Shown piece by piece: positions 11,167 through 13,132 of a stretch of 13,132 bases of DNA; within the stretch, counting starts at the first letter, position 1, and each line of letters starts with the position of its first letter. The stretch lies in the NCBI GenBank assembly GCA_030613045.1, contig JAUWMS010000016.1, positions 1 to 13,132 on the forward strand, read 5' to 3'. The DNA is from Candidatus Latescibacterota bacterium. GTDB taxonomy: Bacteria > Latescibacterota > 4484-107. The notes below the pieces were generated by a model. That model did not search any database. It saw only the letters and a list, made by a program, of their open reading frames with translations, and was not told where the DNA came from. A program made the translations under genes and the position numbers.

Positions 11167-13006
11167 CCGTTCCTCCTTCGTTTTGTCGGGTTGTTTGCGT
11201 CTGATCTGTCCGATCATCCGATTGAGGGGAAGGCACACCCCGGGTCGGCAGATTGATGATGAAGCGGCTGCCTGCTCCGGGCTCCGATTCCACCGTGAGG
11301 GTGCCCCCATGCTCCTGAATGATCTTATGAGTGACGGCCAGTCCCAGTCCCGTACCTTTCGACCCCTTTGTGCTGAAGAACATCTGAAACAACCGGGCCT
11401 GATTTTCCTTGCTGATACCAGAGCCGTTGTCTGAAACCACGACACGAAAGTGCCCAGGATCATCTTCCCTTTTGGTGCTTAGTTCTACACGACCCCCTTT
11501 CTCTCCACAGGCATCCACTGCATTGGATATTAGGTTCATCAGACATCTCCGTATCCCTTTCGGATCCACGATGACCTCGCCTAAGCCGGCGTCTAACGTG
11601 CAGACGATCTCCACATCGTTCATCCGGGCCTTCTCCGTCGTCAACTCACATACCGATTGGCACAGGGCATTCAGGTCCGTCGGAGTGGTTTCCGGCTGCC
11701 GATCTTTGGCATAGGTCAGCATATCCAGGACCAGCTCATGCATAAACGCGTTGTTCCGTTTCACCATCTCCCAACCCCTGGAAAGCCGGTCAAAATCGCC
11801 CTTATCAAGCCCTCGTTCCAGGATGTAGGACCCGCCATGAATGCCGTTCTGGATATTCTTGATGCAGTGCGCCAGCCCGGCTATCGTCTGTCCAATCGCA
11901 GCGAGGCGCTCCTTCCTCAGCGCCTCCTCTCTCAGTTGCGCGTTCTCCAGCGCGAGCGCTGCGTGGGATGCGATCCCGGACAAGAGAACCTCATCCTCAA
12001 CGGCAAATGGCCCCTCCCGTTTGTTGATCACCTGCACCACTCCGATGATCTCCCGCAATCGGGTGCGGATCGGCATACACAGGACCGATTTAGTACGAAA
12101 GCGATTTTGGATGTCCGTCTCTTTGTCGAAATAGGGGCACTCCCACGCGTCGGGAATATTCAAAGTCTCTCCAGTCTGTGCCACTCTTCCGGATATACCC
12201 ACCCCTATCGGAAGGGTGATCACGTTCCCAAGCCCCTGAGCCACCTTGGTCCAAAGTTCATTCCGTTCCTTATCCACCAGATAGAGGCTGCTACGTTCCG
12301 CTTTCAAGGCCTTCGTCGTTTCCTCCATAATGCGGTCGAGAAGCGTATCCAACTCCAGCACCGAGGTAATTTCCTGAGCGATCTCCAGCACGGTATCGAG
12401 CCTTTGCCTGGCCTCGCATTGCTTCTGGTAGAGCAGCACATTTTCCAGATGCACCATGACATTGAGGAATATCAGGGATAGAAGTTCCATATTATCGGTA
12501 TAGTACGGCTCCCCGGATGTCTTTCTCCCCAGGATCACAGCCCCCATCATGCCGTCGCCCAGCGTGAAGGGAATCCACAGTTGGGCGCCGAGCGCCACCA
12601 GCGTATCCGGGTTCATCGGAAAGTTCTGGCAATCCCACACCCCCAAGAGGTGAAAGGGCTTCTCTGTGTTCAACCCGTCGAAATACGAATGGATTCCGAC
12701 CGTTCGAAAAGCGGTGACATCCTTTTCACGAAATCCCGCGTTCGATGCGATCCGGACCCCCCGCGTGCCGGTCTCGTAAAACAACACCAGTCCGGCCTGT
12801 ATTTTAAACGTATCCAGTACAATGGCCAGCGTCGTATCCAGCATTTCCCCGGTGTCTCTCAGGGGGCTGAGCTTATACCCCACATCGTAGAGTACTCTGA
12901 GATGAAAATTGCGGCGATTGAACTCTTTACCGGCGCGTTCCCATTTATCCAAAGCAGTACTGATCTGAGAATGGTCTCCCGCGCTGGATAGAAGATCTGT
13001 ATTCAT
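11159..13006 (-). CDS. Soluble GAF-GAF sensor histidine kinase
   Basis: A 615-residue kinase with no membrane segment, hence probably a cytoplasmic sensor. A first GAF-like region spans about 40-190 and a second GAF domain about 205-360 (AERSSLYLVDKERNELWTKV, then SGRVAQTGETLNIPDAW and IGVVQVINKREGPF). The dimerisation/phospho-acceptor helix carries GLAHCIKNIQNGI with His380. The ATPase domain shows the N box NLISNAVDAC (Asn495), G1 box VSDNGSGI (Asp526), FFSTKGSKGTGLGLA (G2, 543-557) and ends near 590, followed by a polar tail. The residue after His380 is Cys, where most HisKA kinases have Glu or Asp. AGGGAGG stands 6 nt before the ATG at 13006. It is followed, with an 8-nt overlap, by its likely partner receiver. 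The ligand of the GAF domains cannot be told. Confidence 0.94.
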   Translation of the reverse strand: MNTDLLSSAGDHSQISTALDKWERAGKEFNRRNFHLRVLYDVGYKLSPLRDTGEMLDTTLAIVLDTFKIQAGLVLFYETGTRGVRIASNAGFREKDVTAFRTVGIHSYFDGLNTEKPFHLLGVWDCQNFPMNPDTLVALGAQLWIPFTLGDGMMGAVILGRKTSGEPYYTDNMELLSLIFLNVMVHLENVLLYQKQCEARQRLDTVLEIAQEITSVLELDTLLDRIMEETTKALKAERSSLYLVDKERNELWTKVAQGLGNVITLPIGVGISGRVAQTGETLNIPDAWECPYFDKETDIQNRFRTKSVLCMPIRTRLREIIGVVQVINKREGPFAVEDEVLLSGIASHAALALENAQLREEALRKERLAAIGQTIAGLAHCIKNIQNGIHGGSYILERGLDKGDFDRLSRGWEMVKRNNAFMHELVLDMLTYAKDRQPETTPTDLNALCQSVCELTTEKARMNDVEIVCTLDAGLGEVIVDPKGIRRCLMNLISNAVDACGEKGGRVELSTKREDDPGHFRVVVSDNGSGISKENQARLFQMFFSTKGSKGTGLGLAVTHKIIQEHGGTLTVESEPGAGSRFIINLPTRGVPSPQSDDRTDQTQTTRQNEGGTDG

Positions 13007-13050
13007 CGAAAGCCTCCCTACTCCGATCTACTCTTCCGAAGGGGGCAGAT

Positions 13051-13067
13051 GATTGCGGATTGCGGAT
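13051..13067. repeat. GATTGCG heptamer repeat, end of window
   Basis: GATTGCGGATTGCGGAT (13051-13067) is the reverse orientation of the ATCCGCA heptamers in the rimO leader. It is followed by a run of nine C (13068-13076). It lies upstream of the histidine kinase start. Confidence 0.7.
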
Positions 13068-13086
13068 CCCCCCCCCAACCGCCACT

Positions 13087-13100
13087 CTGACATCTGTCAG
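13087..13100. promoter_or_regulatory. Palindrome CTGACA-TC-TGTCAG upstream of the kinase gene
   Basis: A perfect 6-bp inverted repeat with a 2-nt centre lies about 80-95 nt upstream of the kinase ATG, a size and place suited to an operator. No other copy is seen in the window and no promoter elements could be assigned, so the role is speculative. Confidence 0.25.
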
Positions 13101-13132
13101 CGAGGATGCGGGACGCGTCAATCGGGAACGGC

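Noticed and set aside
11167..11463. Longer response regulator starting at 11463
   Set aside because: The extra part is kinase DNA read in another frame, and the ATG at 11166 has a perfect AGGAGG site.
1..13132. tRNA, rRNA, transposase or phage genes
   Set aside because: No cloverleaf with TTCGA-type arm, no rRNA-like conserved stretch and no transposase or integrase motifs were seen on either strand.

Overview
The window (13,132 bases, roughly 55% G+C by eye) looks like chromosomal DNA of an uncultured, probably Gram-negative bacterium. It carries the C-terminal end of a SurA/PpiD-type periplasmic foldase, an Rnf-complex subunit, V-type (not F-type) ATPase subunits, and sugar genes of the Gfo/Idh/MocA and xylose-isomerase-like families. 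Intergenic regions are packed with short palindromic and heptamer repeats. That mix recalls Poribacteria, Latescibacteria or related candidate phyla, but this is a low-confidence guess from memory; no rRNA or other phylogenetic marker gene is present.

Layout. Positions 1-2026 run on the + strand: the end of a peptidyl-prolyl isomerase, then rimO (ribosomal protein S12 methylthiotransferase). From 2027 to 2489 lies a convergent intergenic zone with several repeat families and two terminators, one facing each way. Everything from 2490 to 13006 is on the - strand. Read in the direction of transcription (from high to low coordinates) it contains: a GAF-GAF sensor histidine kinase overlapping a single-domain response regulator by 8 nt; a repeat-bearing gap with a possible decayed coding sequence; a 76-residue unknown protein; a 45-residue single-pass membrane protein whose stop overlaps the start of a coiled-coil V-ATPase H/G-like stalk subunit; V-ATPase subunit C; rnfB; nth (endonuclease III); then a sugar-related group (Gfo/Idh/MocA oxidoreductase, TIM-barrel sugar isomerase/epimerase, nucleotidyltransferase); and finally an unknown cysteine-cluster protein.

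How the genes relate. The kinase and regulator are translationally coupled and form one signalling module, with no DNA-binding output domain in the window. The 45-residue protein and the H-like subunit are coupled and lie just upstream of subunit C, but subunits I, K, E, F, A, B and D are absent here, so this is a detached part of a V-type ATPase locus. rnfB directly followed by nth recalls the end of the E. coli rsx-nth operon. The three sugar genes are co-oriented but separated by repeat-filled gaps.

The most striking feature is the repeat load. At least eight short repeat families occur. One palindromic copy (about 924-1038) sits in frame inside rimO and is translated as an extra linker. 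Repeat modules supply the stop codons of rimO, the sugar isomerase and nth, and the leader of rimO is repeat right up to the start codon with no visible ribosome binding site.
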